DNA of 64,000 nucleotides from Betaproteobacteria bacterium (GCA_016195915.1 JACPYS010000058.1:170877-234876), one strand, 5' to 3'. Shown: positions 25,284 to 34,830, counted from the first letter of the stretch. The notes: generated by a model not told the origin, from the letters alone. Translations and numbers: made by a program.

Positions 25284-26195
25284 ATGCTGCGTACGCTCGC
25301 GCTGCTCGCGCCGGCGCTGCTCATTGCCGCCTGCGGCACGAGCCCGCCGCGCGGCACCGCGGAGACCCAGCCCGGCAATGCAGCGGCGACAGCCGCGACG
25401 CCCCGCGGCGGCGCGTATTACAAGGACGACGGCCCGGGCCCGAACGCGCCGGCGAACCTCGCGGCGATCCCGGATGCGGAACCCAGGCGCGAGCCGCTGC
25501 ATCGTTTTGCCAACCGACCTTACGAAGTGTTCGGCAGGAACTATGTGCCGCTCGCGCGCGTGGAGCCGTTCACGCAGCGGGGCACGGCGAGCTGGTATGG
25601 CCGCCGTTATCACGGATCGAAGACTTCGAGCGGGGAACCCTACGACATGTACGCGATGAGCGCCGCGCATCCGACCTTGGCGATTCCGAGCTACGCACGG
25701 GTCACCAATCTTGCCAACGGGAAAAGCGTGGTGGTGCGCGTCAACGATCGGGGGCCGTTTCACGTCGGGCGCGTGATCGATCTTTCCTATACCGCGGCGT
25801 ACAAGCTCGGGTATGCCGAGGCGGGAAGCGCGCCCGTTGAAGTGCAGGCGGTGATTCCCGGGGCGGCGCAGGTCGCTGCCGGACCGGCAACTCAGCCTGG
25901 AGTGGAGCAGAGAGCGGAGCCGCGCCCCGAGCGCGGGGCGGAATCGCCCGCGTCGGGCGAAGCGAGGGGCATTTTTCTTCAGCTCGGTGCGTTCGCCGCC
26001 GAACCCAATGCGGAGAGCTTCCGCGCGCACATGGCGCGCGATCTCGCCTGGCTTTCGGAGGTCATACAGGTGCGCGAGGTCGACGGCCTGTTCAAGCTTC
26101 GTCTGGGTCCTTACCGCTCGCAGCAAGACGCGCGCAGCGTCGCCGAACGCATCCGCAGCGAACTCGGCGTCGCGCCGGTCCTCGTGCTGCGCTGA
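25284..26195 (+). CDS. rlpA: RlpA-like septal-ring lytic transglycosylase lipoprotein
   Basis: A 303-residue outer-membrane lipoprotein that cleaves denuded glycan at the septum. The N-terminal lipobox IAAC places the lipidated Cys at residue 17. The double-psi beta-barrel domain (about residues 95-190) contains GTASWYGRRYHG and VVVRVNDRGPFHVGRVIDLS with the catalytic Asp. A Pro/Ala/Arg linker leads to a C-terminal SPOR domain (about 225-303) that binds septal murein. It starts two bases after the pyrC-like stop; GTG 25281 is an alternative. It pairs with the carboxypeptidase downstream. Confidence 0.94.
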   Translation: MLRTLALLAPALLIAACGTSPPRGTAETQPGNAAATAATPRGGAYYKDDGPGPNAPANLAAIPDAEPRREPLHRFANRPYEVFGRNYVPLARVEPFTQRGTASWYGRRYHGSKTSSGEPYDMYAMSAAHPTLAIPSYARVTNLANGKSVVVRVNDRGPFHVGRVIDLSYTAAYKLGYAEAGSAPVEVQAVIPGAAQVAAGPATQPGVEQRAEPRPERGAESPASGEARGIFLQLGAFAAEPNAESFRAHMARDLAWLSEVIQVREVDGLFKLRLGPYRSQQDARSVAERIRSELGVAPVLVLR

Positions 26196-26202
26196 GCGCG
26201 GC

Positions 26203-26208
26203 TATAAT
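26203..26208 (+). promoter_or_regulatory. Consensus -10 element (TATAAT) for the carboxypeptidase gene
   Basis: Perfect TATAAT, 24 bases before ATG 26233, just after the rlpA stop. No clear -35 match lies 17 bases upstream. Confidence 0.45.
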
Positions 26209-26232
26209 TCGCGCCTTTTCCGCAGGTCATCA

Positions 26233-27360
26233 ATGCGCTTTTTTCTGTTGGGATTGCTGTTGTTCTCCGCCGCGGCGCTGGCGCAGCCGAACGCACCGCA
26301 GCCGCCATCGGTGATCGGCAAGGCATGGCTGGTGATCGATGTGACCAGCGAACAGGTGCTTGCCGCGGAACGCGCCGACGAGCGTTTCGAGCCGGCTTCG
26401 CTCACCAAATTGATGACCGCCTACCTGGTGTTCGCTGCGCTCAGGGAGAACAAACTCAGCTCGGGGCGCGTTGTACCGGTGTCGGAGAAGGCGTGGCGCG
26501 CGCCGGGCTCGCGCATGTTCGTCGAACCGAACCGCCCGGTGACCGTGGACGAATTGATCCGTGGCATGGTGGTGCAGTCGGGCAATGACGCCTGCGTCGC
26601 GCTCGCCGAGGCGGTGGCGGGTTCGGAGGAGGCGTTCGCGCAGTTGATGAACCGGGAGGCCGCGCGGCTGGGAATGAAATCGAGCCGTTTTGCCAATGCG
26701 AGCGGGCTGCCCGATGCGCAGCACTACAGCACCGCACGCGATCTCGCGCTGCTTGCCATGGCGCTGGTGCGCGATTTTCCCGAACAGTACGCCCAGTACT
26801 ATTCGATTCGCGAGTACCGTTACAACGGCATCACGCAAATGAACCGCAACCGCCTGCTGTGGCTGGACGCGAGCGTGGACGGAATGAAGACCGGGTATAC
26901 CGAGGCCGCCGGCTATTGCCTGGTGGCCTCTTCGAAGCGCGGACCGCGCCGGCTGCTCTCGGTGCTCCTCGGTTCGACTTCCGAGGCTACACGCGCGCAG
27001 GAGTCGCAGAAGCTGCTCAATTGGGGCTTTCTGTTCTTTGACAGCGTGAAACTGTACGAAAAGGGGCAGGCGGTGCGCTCGATCGAGGTATACAAGGGCG
27101 CGGCGCGGGAAGTGAAGGCGGGGGTGGCAGGCGATCTGTACGTATCGGTACCCAAAGGCGGCGCCGACAAGCTGAAGGTCGAACTGTTTTCCTGGCAGCC
27201 GCTCAGCGCGCCGATCGCCGCCGGCCAGCGAGTGGGAGCCCTGCGCGTGGAGCTGGAGGGCAAGCCGATGCGCGAGTTCCCGCTGGTCGCCCTGGAAGCG
27301 GTGTCCGCCGCCGGGTTCTTCGGGCGCGCCTGGGATACACTCAGGTTGTGGATCAAGTGA
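26233..27360 (+). CDS. D-alanyl-D-alanine carboxypeptidase (PBP5/6 type)
   Basis: A 375-residue periplasmic DD-carboxypeptidase trimming the terminal D-Ala of peptidoglycan stem peptides. The signal peptide is cleaved after ALA at residue 17. The active-site triad is complete: SLTK (Ser56, Lys59), SGND near residue 115 and KTG in DGMKTGYTE near 220. A beta-rich C-terminal domain and a final amphipathic helix (FFGRAWDTLRLWIK) anchor it to the membrane. It is DacA/DacC-like; the exact paralogue cannot be named. It is followed nine bases later by an aminotransferase that could supply D-amino acids. Confidence 0.95.
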   Translation: MRFFLLGLLLFSAAALAQPNAPQPPSVIGKAWLVIDVTSEQVLAAERADERFEPASLTKLMTAYLVFAALRENKLSSGRVVPVSEKAWRAPGSRMFVEPNRPVTVDELIRGMVVQSGNDACVALAEAVAGSEEAFAQLMNREAARLGMKSSRFANASGLPDAQHYSTARDLALLAMALVRDFPEQYAQYYSIREYRYNGITQMNRNRLLWLDASVDGMKTGYTEAAGYCLVASSKRGPRRLLSVLLGSTSEATRAQESQKLLNWGFLFFDSVKLYEKGQAVRSIEVYKGAAREVKAGVAGDLYVSVPKGGADKLKVELFSWQPLSAPIAAGQRVGALRVELEGKPMREFPLVALEAVSAAGFFGRAWDTLRLWIK

Positions 27361-27369
27361 GGTGAGGCC

Positions 27370-28236
27370 ATGGTATTCCTGAACGGCAGGTTTCTTCCGA
27401 TCGAAGAGGCGAACATTCCGGTGCTCGATCGCGGTTTCATTTTTGGAGACGGCGTGTACGAGTTGGTGCCGGTGTATTCGCGCGTGCCGTTCCGCGTGGA
27501 CGAGCATCTCGGACGCCTGGAGCGCAGCCTTGCGGAAGTGCGCATCAGGAATCCGTATTCGCGGGCGCAATGGCGCGAGATCATCGATTCGCTGATCGCG
27601 CAGCAACCGTTCGAAGACCAGGGGGTCTACTTTCAGGTCACGCGCGGCGTGGCCAAGCGCGACCATGCGTTCCCGGCAGGCGTGGAGCCGACGGTGTTCC
27701 TCATGTCCAACCCGCTGGTCAATCCGCCGCGCGAGCTGGTGGAAAATGGCGCTGCCGCGGTCACGGCGATCGACAATCGCTGGCTGCGCTGCGACATCAA
27801 GTCGATTTCGCTGCTCGGCAACTGCCTGATGCGCCAGATCTCGGCCGATTCCGGCGCGGTGGAAACGATCATGTTCCGCGACGGCAAGCTGACCGAGGCC
27901 TCGGCCTCGAACGTGTTCATCGTCAGCCAAGGCACCATCATCGGGCCGCAGAAATCGAACCTGATCCTTCCGGGAATCACCTACGACGTGGTGGTCGAGA
28001 TCGCACGGGCGCAACGCACGCCGCTCGAGCTACGGGAGGTGACCGAGGCCGAGGTGCGCTCCGCAGACGAGGTCTGGATCACGTCTTCGTCGAAGGAAGT
28101 GCTCGCCATCGTCATGCTGGACGGCAAGCAGGTGGGCAGCGGCAAGCCCGGCCCCTTATTCCGGCGCATCTATCAGGGCTATCAGGAGTTCAAGCAGACT
28201 GTAATGCGCCAGCGCAAGCAGACTGTCGCGGCGTGA
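27370..28236 (+). CDS. Class IV aminotransferase, probably D-amino-acid transaminase
   Basis: A 288-residue PLP enzyme of fold type IV. The opening NGRFLPIEEANIPVLDRGFIFGDGVYE is typical of D-amino-acid transaminases, and the PLP lysine lies in CDIKSISLLGN near residue 146. TEASASNVFIV and EVWITSSSKEV complete the family pattern. It would interconvert D-Ala and D-Glu, fitting its position after a DD-carboxypeptidase and rlpA. Branched-chain transaminase or 4-amino-4-deoxychorismate lyase are less likely alternatives. Confidence 0.9.
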   Translation: MVFLNGRFLPIEEANIPVLDRGFIFGDGVYELVPVYSRVPFRVDEHLGRLERSLAEVRIRNPYSRAQWREIIDSLIAQQPFEDQGVYFQVTRGVAKRDHAFPAGVEPTVFLMSNPLVNPPRELVENGAAAVTAIDNRWLRCDIKSISLLGNCLMRQISADSGAVETIMFRDGKLTEASASNVFIVSQGTIIGPQKSNLILPGITYDVVVEIARAQRTPLELREVTEAEVRSADEVWITSSSKEVLAIVMLDGKQVGSGKPGPLFRRIYQGYQEFKQTVMRQRKQTVAA

Positions 28237-28244
28237 GATAGCCC

Positions 28245-28523
28245 GTGGGCCAGGCGCCCGAGGAACTGCAATCGGCGCTCGCATTTCCCTGCGAGTTTCC
28301 GATCAAGATCATGGGTCGCAGGGAAGGGCATTTTGCCCAGGACGTGATGGAAATCGTTCTGCGGCATGCGCCCGATTTCCAGCCGGCGGGCATGGAAATG
28401 CGCCCCAGCCGGAAGGGCAAGTACCTCAGCGTCACGGTGGTGATCAACGCAGTATCGCGCGAGCAGCTCGATGCGCTGTACCGCGAACTTTGCGACCATC
28501 CGACTGTGGTGATGGTGCTGTAA
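28245..28523 (+). CDS. ybeD: YbeD-family small protein (DUF493)
   Basis: A 92-residue cytoplasmic protein of the DUF493/YbeD family, with an ACT-like ferredoxin fold expected. The segment FPCEFPIKIMGR near the start and GKYLSVTVVINAVSREQLDALYRELCDHP near the end are typical. It starts at GTG 28245 and its stop overlaps the lipB start as TAATG. The ybeD-lipB-lipA order is common in Proteobacteria and suggests a link to lipoate metabolism, though the function is unknown. Confidence 0.92.
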   Translation: MGQAPEELQSALAFPCEFPIKIMGRREGHFAQDVMEIVLRHAPDFQPAGMEMRPSRKGKYLSVTVVINAVSREQLDALYRELCDHPTVVMVL

Positions 28524-29176
28524 TGGTCGCTGTGCTCGAGACTGAAGTGAACCTCAGGCGCCTCGGCCGGGTCGAGTATGCGCCGACGATGGAAGCGATG
28601 CGCGCATTCACGGTGCGCCGCGGTCCCGATACGCCCGACGAGTTCTGGCTGCTCGAGCATCCGCCTGTTTACACCCTGGGCCAGGGCGCGGACCCCGCGC
28701 ACGGGCCGGACTATTCATTGCATGGCGAGGCCGCGCAGATTCCGCTCCTGCGTGTTGACCGTGGCGGCGAGATCACGTATCACGGCCCGGGGCAGGTGGT
28801 GCTGTATGCCCTGGTGGATCTCGCGCGGCGCTCCATCCAGGTGCGAGAGTTCGTCCGTATGCTCGAGGAGGCGGTGATCGAAACGCTTGCCGCGCATGGC
28901 GTGCGCGCGGAGCGGCGGCCCGGCGCGCCCGGAGCGTACGTGGCAGGCGCCAAGATTGCAGCGCTGGGACTTCGTGTCTCGCGCGGCCGCTGCTATCACG
29001 GGGTGGCGCTCAACGTGGACTGCGATCTATCGCCGTTCGCGGCGATAGATCCCTGCGGGTTTCGCGGCCTTGCAGTCACCAGTGCACGCGCGCTCGGCAT
29101 TCAGGCGGACGCGGCATCGCTCGGCGACAAGCTTGCCGAACGGTTGATGGGCCTTCTGGAGCAGGCCCGTGCGTGA
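28523..29176 (+). CDS. lipB: Octanoyl-[acyl-carrier-protein]:protein octanoyltransferase
   Basis: Transfers octanoyl from ACP to lipoyl domains, the first step of lipoate synthesis. The 217-residue product has [30 protein letters not shown] near residue 75, the catalytic Lys in [14 protein letters not shown] and the catalytic Cys in [11 protein letters not shown] near residue 175. ATG 28523 is used because upstream in-frame sequence lies inside ybeD. lipA starts eight bases before its stop. Confidence 0.97.
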   Translation: MVAVLETEVNLRRLGRVEYAPTMEAMRAFTVRRGPDTPDEFWLLEHPPVYTLGQGADPAHGPDYSLHGEAAQIPLLRVDRGGEITYHGPGQVVLYALVDLARRSIQVREFVRMLEEAVIETLAAHGVRAERRPGAPGAYVAGAKIAALGLRVSRGRCYHGVALNVDCDLSPFAAIDPCGFRGLAVTSARALGIQADAASLGDKLAERLMGLLEQARA

Positions 29177-30116
29177 AGCGGGCATCAAGGAAAAGGGCAA
29201 GGCCAAGACCGATCGCATTCCGGTCAAGATCGTGCCGCAGCCTGCGCTCCCCAAGCCCGAGTGGATCCGGGTGCGGGCGCCCGGCGCCGGCTCGCGCTTT
29301 TACGCCATCAAACAGATCCTGCGCGAGCAGAAGCTGCACACGGTGTGCGAGGAAGCGTCCTGCCCGAACATCGGCGAGTGCTTCGGCAAGGGAATCGCGA
29401 CCTTCATGATCCTCGGGGACATCTGCACGCGCCGGTGCCCGTTCTGCGACGTGGCGCACGGCCGCCCGATCGCACCCGACGCGAGCGAACCCGTGCACCT
29501 CGCCGAAACGATTTCGCGCTTGAAGCTCGGCTACGTGGTGATCACGAGCGTGGACCGGGACGATCTGAGAGACGGTGGCGCGCAGCACTTCGTCGATTGC
29601 ATCCGCGCAGTGCGCGCGGCCTCTCCCGCCACGACGATCGAGGTACTGGTACCGGATTTCCGCGGCCGTCTCGATCGCGCGCTCGAGATGCTCTGTTCGG
29701 CGCCACCCGACGTGATGAATCACAACCTCGAAACGGTGCCGCGCCTGTACCGGCGGGCACGCCCAGGGGGCGACTACCTGCATTCGCTCAACCTGCTGCA
29801 GAATTTCAAGACGCGTTTTGCATCGGTGCCAACGAAGTCCGGGCTGATGGTGGGCCTGGGGGAGACCGACGACGAGATTCTCGCCGTGATGCGCGACCTG
29901 CGCGGTCATGGCGTCGAGATGCTGACGATTGGACAGTATCTCGCACCGTCTGCGCACCACCTGCCTGTGGTGCGTTATGTGCACCCTGACACGTTCGCGA
30001 TGTTCGAGCGGGAGGCTGCCGCGATGGGTTTCCGGCACGCGGCCGTTGGTGCGATGGTGCGCTCGTCGTACCACGCCGACCGGCAGGCTCACCACGCCGG
30101 AGTTTCGACGGGGTAG
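29169..30116 (+). CDS. lipA: Lipoyl synthase
   Basis: Radical-SAM enzyme inserting two sulfurs into octanoyl-protein. The 315-residue product holds both [4Fe-4S] sites: the auxiliary cluster [12 protein letters not shown] near residue 60 and the radical-[11 protein letters not shown] near residue 87. It keeps the C-terminal RSSYHAD with the cluster-binding Ser. The GTG start at 29169 has GGAG seven bases upstream and overlaps lipB, giving a ybeD-lipB-lipA coupled operon. It converges on a TlpA gene four bases beyond its stop. Confidence 0.98.
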   Translation: MREAGIKEKGKAKTDRIPVKIVPQPALPKPEWIRVRAPGAGSRFYAIKQILREQKLHTVCEEASCPNIGECFGKGIATFMILGDICTRRCPFCDVAHGRPIAPDASEPVHLAETISRLKLGYVVITSVDRDDLRDGGAQHFVDCIRAVRAASPATTIEVLVPDFRGRLDRALEMLCSAPPDVMNHNLETVPRLYRRARPGGDYLHSLNLLQNFKTRFASVPTKSGLMVGLGETDDEILAVMRDLRGHGVEMLTIGQYLAPSAHHLPVVRYVHPDTFAMFEREAAAMGFRHAAVGAMVRSSYHADRQAHHAGVSTG

Positions 30117-30120
30117 TCCT

Positions 30121-30624
30121 CTACGCGGGTTCCGCGAGCGCTTTTTCCACCAGGGAATGCAGTTCGGCCTCGTCGGGCTGGCCAAGGTATTGCTTCACGA
30201 TGCGGCCGCGGCGATCGATGACGAAGGAAGTCGGCGTGAGACGCACGTCGCCGAAATGCCGGGCGATGTCGCCCGAAATGTCGAGCGCCACGTGAAACGG
30301 CAATGCGTTTTTCTGCGCGTACTCGGCGACGAAGTTGGGGTGGTCGTAACTCATCGCCACGGCCACCGTTGCGTAGCCCCGCGGCGCGTACTTGCGGTGC
30401 GTCGCGACCAGCATCGGCATTTCCTTCACGCAGATCACGCAGGACGTCGCCCAGAAGTTGACGAGCACCACCTTTCCGCGCAGGCCGGAGGTCGTCAGGT
30501 TTTCGCCGGCAAGCGTGGGGAAGCCTACCTCCGGCGCGGCGGCCGGGCGCGAGTAAAACAGCGCCGCCGCGACAACGATTGCCAGCGACACGAGGCCGAG
30601 GATAAGCTTCCTGCCAATTTTCAT
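30121..30624 (-). CDS. TlpA/ResA-like thioredoxin, membrane-anchored
   Basis: A 167-residue protein with an N-terminal anchor (MKIGRK then a hydrophobic run to about residue 24) and a thioredoxin fold carrying SCVIC in FWATSCVICVKEMP. The CxxC interior residues are Val-Ile, unusual compared with the Ala-Pro of the other TlpA here, which may shift its redox potential. The cis-Pro block RLTPTSFVIDRRG is present. ATG 30624 is taken; a GTG at 30639 is possible. It is divergent, 15 bases from the DUF4197 gene. Confidence 0.9.
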   Translation of the reverse strand: MKIGRKLILGLVSLAIVVAAALFYSRPAAAPEVGFPTLAGENLTTSGLRGKVVLVNFWATSCVICVKEMPMLVATHRKYAPRGYATVAVAMSYDHPNFVAEYAQKNALPFHVALDISGDIARHFGDVRLTPTSFVIDRRGRIVKQYLGQPDEAELHSLVEKALAEPA

Positions 30625-30639
30625 TCTGAAGAGGATCAC

Positions 30640-31323
30640 ATGAAAGCCCGCATTCTCGCTGTTTTCGCCGTTCTGGTCATGTCGCTGCCCGCCAACGCCC
30701 AACTCGACAAGATCAGCAATCAGGACGCCACCTCCGGTTTGAGAGAAGCGCTGGTGAAAGGTTCCGGCGCGGCAGTCGATCTTCTCGGCGGGCAGGATGG
30801 CTTTTTCGGCAACCAGAAGGTCAAGATTCCATTGCCTGCATCGCTGGCAAAGATCGAGCGGCTGATGCGCGGAGTGGGTTTGGGCAAACACGCCGACGAA
30901 CTGGTGCTCACCATAAATCGCGCAGCGGAGGCTGCGATGCCCGAGGCGAAGAAGATGCTGGTGGATTCGGTCAGAAAGATGAGCGTGCAGGACGCCAAAG
31001 GGATACTCACCGGCGGAGAGGATTCCGCCACGCAGTACTTCAAACGTACCACCTCGGATCAGCTGCGCGCTGCGTTTCTGCCGACTGTGAAGAAGGCCAC
31101 CGCCAAGGTGAAGCTGGCCGAGAAATACAACGAATACGCGGAAAAGGGCGTCAAGTTCGGTCTGGTCGGCAAGGAGGACGCGAACCTCGACAACTACGTA
31201 ACGCAGAAGGCGCTCGACGGACTGTTCGTGATGATCGCCGAGGAAGAAAAGAAGATCCGCCAGAATCCCGCGCAGGCGGCAAGCAATATCATCAGCAAGG
31301 TGTTCGGGGCGCTGAAATTCTAA
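30640..31323 (+). CDS. Exported DUF4197 protein
   Basis: A 227-residue protein with a clear signal peptide (MKARILAVFAVLVMSLPANA, cleavage near residue 20) and a helical DUF4197 domain. Typical segments are GLREALVKGSGAAVDLLGG, IPLPASLAKIE and, near the C-terminus, ALDGLFVMIAEEEKKIRQNP. The function is unknown. GAGG lies seven bases before ATG 30640. It converges on polA, and the two stops share the bases CTAA. Confidence 0.9.
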   Translation: MKARILAVFAVLVMSLPANAQLDKISNQDATSGLREALVKGSGAAVDLLGGQDGFFGNQKVKIPLPASLAKIERLMRGVGLGKHADELVLTINRAAEAAMPEAKKMLVDSVRKMSVQDAKGILTGGEDSATQYFKRTTSDQLRAAFLPTVKKATAKVKLAEKYNEYAEKGVKFGLVGKEDANLDNYVTQKALDGLFVMIAEEEKKIRQNPAQAASNIISKVFGALKF

Positions 31324-34091
31324 TGGGCTTGATCCCAGTTCTCCCCCACCCCGACGTCCACGACCAGTGCGACGTCCAGTTTCGCGACGCTCTGCATCAG
31401 TTCCCGCACGCCCTCCTTCACGCTCTCCAGCTCGCCCTCCGGCACTTCCAGCACCAACTCATCATGCACCTGCATGATGAGCAGCGTGGCGAGCTTCTCC
31501 TTCGCCAGCCACGCATGCACTGCGATCATCGCCAGCTTGATCAAATCCGCGGCGGTGCCCTGCATCGGCGCATTGATCGCCGCGCGTTCTGCCGCCTGCC
31601 GCCGCTGCGGCCCGCCGCTGCGGATCTCAGGTAGCCACAGCCGCCTGCCGAACACCGTCTCCACGTACCCGCGGTTGCGCGCCAGTTCGCGCGTCTCCTG
31701 CATATAACGCGCGACGCCGGGATATCGGTTGAAGTAACTGTCGATGTAGGCCTGCGCGGTCGCCCGCTCGATACCGAGGTTCTGCGCCAGACCGAATGCG
31801 CTCATGCCGTAGATCAGGCCGAAATTGATGGTTTTCGCCGCCCGTCGCTCGTCTGCGGACACCTGCCCCAGCGGCACGCCGAACACCTCGGCGGCCGTCG
31901 CGCGGTGCACGTCATCGCCGCGTTCGAACGCCTTCACCAGCCCGGCGTCGCCCGAGATGTGCGCCATGATGCGCAGCTCGATCTGCGAATAATCCGCACT
32001 GACGATCTTCGATCCGGGCGGTGCAATGAATGCCTCGCGGATGCGGCGGCCCTGCGGTGTTCGGATGGGGATATTCTGCAGGTTCGGGTCATTCGACGCG
32101 AGACGCCCCGTCACCGCGACCGCCTGTGAGTAGGTCGTGTGCACGCGCCCCGTGTGCCGGTCCACCATGCGCGGCAGCTTGTCGGTGTAGGTGGACTTCA
32201 ATTTGGCGAGTCCGCGAAACTCGAGCAGCAGTTTCGGCAGCGGGTAGTCCAGCGCGAGCTCGCTGAGCACGTCCTCGTCGGTCGATGGCTGGCCCGAGGG
32301 CGTTTTCTTCTTCACCGGCAGCTTCTGTCTGTCGAACAGGATCTCCTGAATCTGCTTGGGTGAATTGAGGTTGAACGGCTGTCCTGCGGCCGCGTAGGCC
32401 TTTTGCTCAAGCTCGAGCATTTCCCTGCCCAGCTCGTGGCTCTGCGCTTCGAGCCGGCCGCTGTCGAGCAGCACGCCGTTGCGTTCCATTTCGAACAGCA
32501 CCGGCAGTACCGGCATCTCGAGTCTTTCGTAAACGTAGGCGAGCTTCGCGTCGGCCGCGACGCGCGGGTGCAGCGCCTCGTGCACGGCGAGCGTGCAATC
32601 GGCGTCTTCTGCCGCGTACTCAGTGGCACGCTGCACGTCGACGGCATAGAAAGGGATGCGCGACGCCCCCTTGCCGGTTACGTCGTCGTAGGAGATGGTC
32701 TCCCAGCTGAGGTGCCGGCGCGCGAGGGTTTCGAGATCGTGACGCTCGTGCCCTTCGTAAACATAGGACTCGAGCAGCGTATCGTGCGTGATGCCGGCGA
32801 GCCGGATGCCGTGGTTCGCAAGAATGTGCAAATCGAACTTGAGGTTCTGCCCGACTTTCGCGCGCAACGGGTTCTCGAGCCATGGCCGCAACAGCGTCAG
32901 CGCGCGCTCTACGCCGAATTGCTCAGGTGCCCCCGGATATTCATGCGCGAGCGGCAGGTAATACGCGTCGCGCTCCAGGGCGAATGACATGCCGACCAGC
33001 TTCGCGACCATCGGTTCAAGACCGGTCGTCTCGGTATCGAATCCGACCAGCCCCGCCGTTTCGAGGTGCGCGATCAGGGCGCGCAGGGCCGTCTCGTCAG
33101 CAATCATCGAATAGCGGCGACGCGCGACGCCGGCCATAGCGGGCGTCGAGGGCGCCGCGGTCTCAATGGCGGAACGCGTGTGATCGCGCTGCGGCTCCGG
33201 CGATACCCCACCGTCCAGTTCCTTCAGCCACGTCTTGAACCCGAAGCGCGCAAACAGCTCGCGCAGCCTGTTCGAATCGTAGCCGTCACGCGCGAGGTCT
33301 TCGAGCGTCACCGCCAGCTCTACATCGTCCTTTACGGTGAGCAGCCTGCGCGCCTGCGGCAGCCAATCGAGCGCCATGCGAAGGTTCTCGCCCGCGACCC
33401 CGGGGATCTCCGCGGCATGGGCGACGACGCCTTCAAGAGAGCCATACTGCGTGATCCACTTCGCCGCGGTCTTCGGCCCGACCTTCTCGACGCCGGGCAC
33501 GTTGTCCACGGCGTCGCCGACGAGCGTGAGGAAATCCACGATGCGCTCGGGCGCAACGCCGAACTTCACCTTGACTCCCTCGATGTCGAGCTTCTCGTTC
33601 GACATGGTGTTCACCAGCGTGACGCGTTCGTCGACCAGTTGCGCGAGATCCTTGTCGCCGGTGGATACGACGCAATCCATGCCCTTGCGCGCGGCGGTTC
33701 GCGCAAGCGTGGCGATCACATCGTCGGCCTCCACCCCCTCGATCGCGAGCACCGGCCAGCCCAGCGCCGCGACCGCTTCGTGCAGCGGCGCGATCTGCGC
33801 AGCGAGGTCATCGGGCATGGGAGGGCGGTTTGCCTTGTACTCGGGGTAGAGTTCGTCGCGAAAGGTCCGGCCCTTCGCGTCGAACACGCAGGCCTTTGCG
33901 GCGGCCTTGTGATCGGCCGCAAGCCGCCTTAGCATGGCGATTACGCCGTAGATCGCGCCGGTAGGCTCGTTACGCGCGTTGCGCAGGTCGGGCAGCGCGT
34001 GAAACGCCCGGTACAGGTACGACGAGCCGTCCACGAGCAGCAACGTCTCAGGCGGCGACGGCGACGGCAACGGCAGGGGTGGCGTAGACAC
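31320..34091 (-). CDS. polA: DNA polymerase I
   Basis: Replication and repair polymerase of 923 residues with three domains: N-terminal 5'-3' exonuclease (LLLVDGSSYLYRAFHALPD near residue 20), 3'-5' proofreading exonuclease (GFDTETTGLEP near residue 340, catalytic Asp-x-Glu intact) and family A polymerase. The last shows DYSQIELRIMAHIS, KTINFGLIYGMSAFG and the catalytic MQVHDELVLEVPE near residue 890. GTG 34091 is chosen since the frame's earlier start would overlap the divergent gene by 119 bases. The two genes then start one base apart. Confidence 0.96.
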   Translation of the reverse strand: MSTPPLPLPSPSPPETLLLVDGSSYLYRAFHALPDLRNARNEPTGAIYGVIAMLRRLAADHKAAAKACVFDAKGRTFRDELYPEYKANRPPMPDDLAAQIAPLHEAVAALGWPVLAIEGVEADDVIATLARTAARKGMDCVVSTGDKDLAQLVDERVTLVNTMSNEKLDIEGVKVKFGVAPERIVDFLTLVGDAVDNVPGVEKVGPKTAAKWITQYGSLEGVVAHAAEIPGVAGENLRMALDWLPQARRLLTVKDDVELAVTLEDLARDGYDSNRLRELFARFGFKTWLKELDGGVSPEPQRDHTRSAIETAAPSTPAMAGVARRRYSMIADETALRALIAHLETAGLVGFDTETTGLEPMVAKLVGMSFALERDAYYLPLAHEYPGAPEQFGVERALTLLRPWLENPLRAKVGQNLKFDLHILANHGIRLAGITHDTLLESYVYEGHERHDLETLARRHLSWETISYDDVTGKGASRIPFYAVDVQRATEYAAEDADCTLAVHEALHPRVAADAKLAYVYERLEMPVLPVLFEMERNGVLLDSGRLEAQSHELGREMLELEQKAYAAAGQPFNLNSPKQIQEILFDRQKLPVKKKTPSGQPSTDEDVLSELALDYPLPKLLLEFRGLAKLKSTYTDKLPRMVDRHTGRVHTTYSQAVAVTGRLASNDPNLQNIPIRTPQGRRIREAFIAPPGSKIVSADYSQIELRIMAHISGDAGLVKAFERGDDVHRATAAEVFGVPLGQVSADERRAAKTINFGLIYGMSAFGLAQNLGIERATAQAYIDSYFNRYPGVARYMQETRELARNRGYVETVFGRRLWLPEIRSGGPQRRQAAERAAINAPMQGTAADLIKLAMIAVHAWLAKEKLATLLIMQVHDELVLEVPEGELESVKEGVRELMQSVAKLDVALVVDVGVGENWDQAH

Positions 34092-34092
34092 G

Positions 34093-34806
34093 ATGAGCGA
34101 AAAACTTCTGAAGCCCACGGGCGGCGGCCGCGAGATTTCGGCGCGCGAGTCCTGGAGGATGTTCGGGATTATGGCAGAGTTCGTCGAGGCGACCGAGCGC
34201 CTCGCCGGCATACAGCCGGCGGTGTCGGTATTTGGCAGCGCGCGCGTGGCACCCGAATCCGCCTACTATGCACTGGCGGAAACGGTTTCGAGGCTGCTCT
34301 CGGACGCGGGTTTCGCGGTGATTTCAGGCGGCGGGCCGGGCGTGATGGAAGCGGCCAACAAGGGTGCGTTTCTCGGTCGCTCGGCGGCCGTCGGCCTGAA
34401 TATGGACCTTCCGCGCGAGCAGGAGACCAACCGGTATCAGGACATCAGCCTGCGCTTCAAGCATTTCTTCGCACGCAAGGTGATGTTCGTGAGATTCGCG
34501 ACCGCCTATGTGGTGCTGCCAGGGGGGTTTGGCACCCTCGACGAGTTGTTCGAAGCGCTGACGCTGGTCCAGACCGGAAAGTCGCGGAGGATGCCGATCA
34601 TCCTGATGCATGCCCCGTTCTGGAGCGGCCTGCTCGAGTGGGTGCGAGCTCGCCTGGCGGACGAGGGCATGATCGATGTGCGCGATGTCGAACTGCTGCA
34701 GGTGATCGACGAGCCGCAGCAGGTCGTGGACGCGATTTTCTCGTTTTACGAGAAACGCGGTTTTCAGCCTTCTCCGGCCGAGCATGAGATCCTGCTCAAC
34801 CTCTGA
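34093..34806 (+). CDS. LOG-family nucleotide 5'-monophosphate phosphoribohydrolase
   Basis: A 237-residue protein of the LOG/TIGR00730 family, whose members cleave the N-glycosidic bond of AMP or cytokinin riboside monophosphates. It contains SVFGSARV near residue 45, the SGGGPGVMEAANKGA nucleotide-binding block near 78 and the family signature PGGFGTLDELFE near 143. Bacterial members probably act in nucleotide salvage rather than hormone production; that is inference. It starts one base from the divergent polA start. Confidence 0.93.
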   Translation: MSEKLLKPTGGGREISARESWRMFGIMAEFVEATERLAGIQPAVSVFGSARVAPESAYYALAETVSRLLSDAGFAVISGGGPGVMEAANKGAFLGRSAAVGLNMDLPREQETNRYQDISLRFKHFFARKVMFVRFATAYVVLPGGFGTLDELFEALTLVQTGKSRRMPIILMHAPFWSGLLEWVRARLADEGMIDVRDVELLQVIDEPQQVVDAIFSFYEKRGFQPSPAEHEILLNL

Positions 34807-34824
34807 TCGCCGATGCGATTCTGC

Positions 34825-34830
34825 TAGAAT
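34825..34830 (+). promoter_or_regulatory. Possible -10 element for the DUF2782 gene
   Basis: TAGAAT, 25 bases before ATG 34856, followed by CCCG as at the other -10-like sites of this window. No -35 match is seen. Confidence 0.3.

Noticed and set aside
26230..28014. 594-codon open frame opposite the carboxypeptidase and aminotransferase genes
   Set aside because: Both plus-strand genes have complete catalytic motifs; the opposite frame has none.
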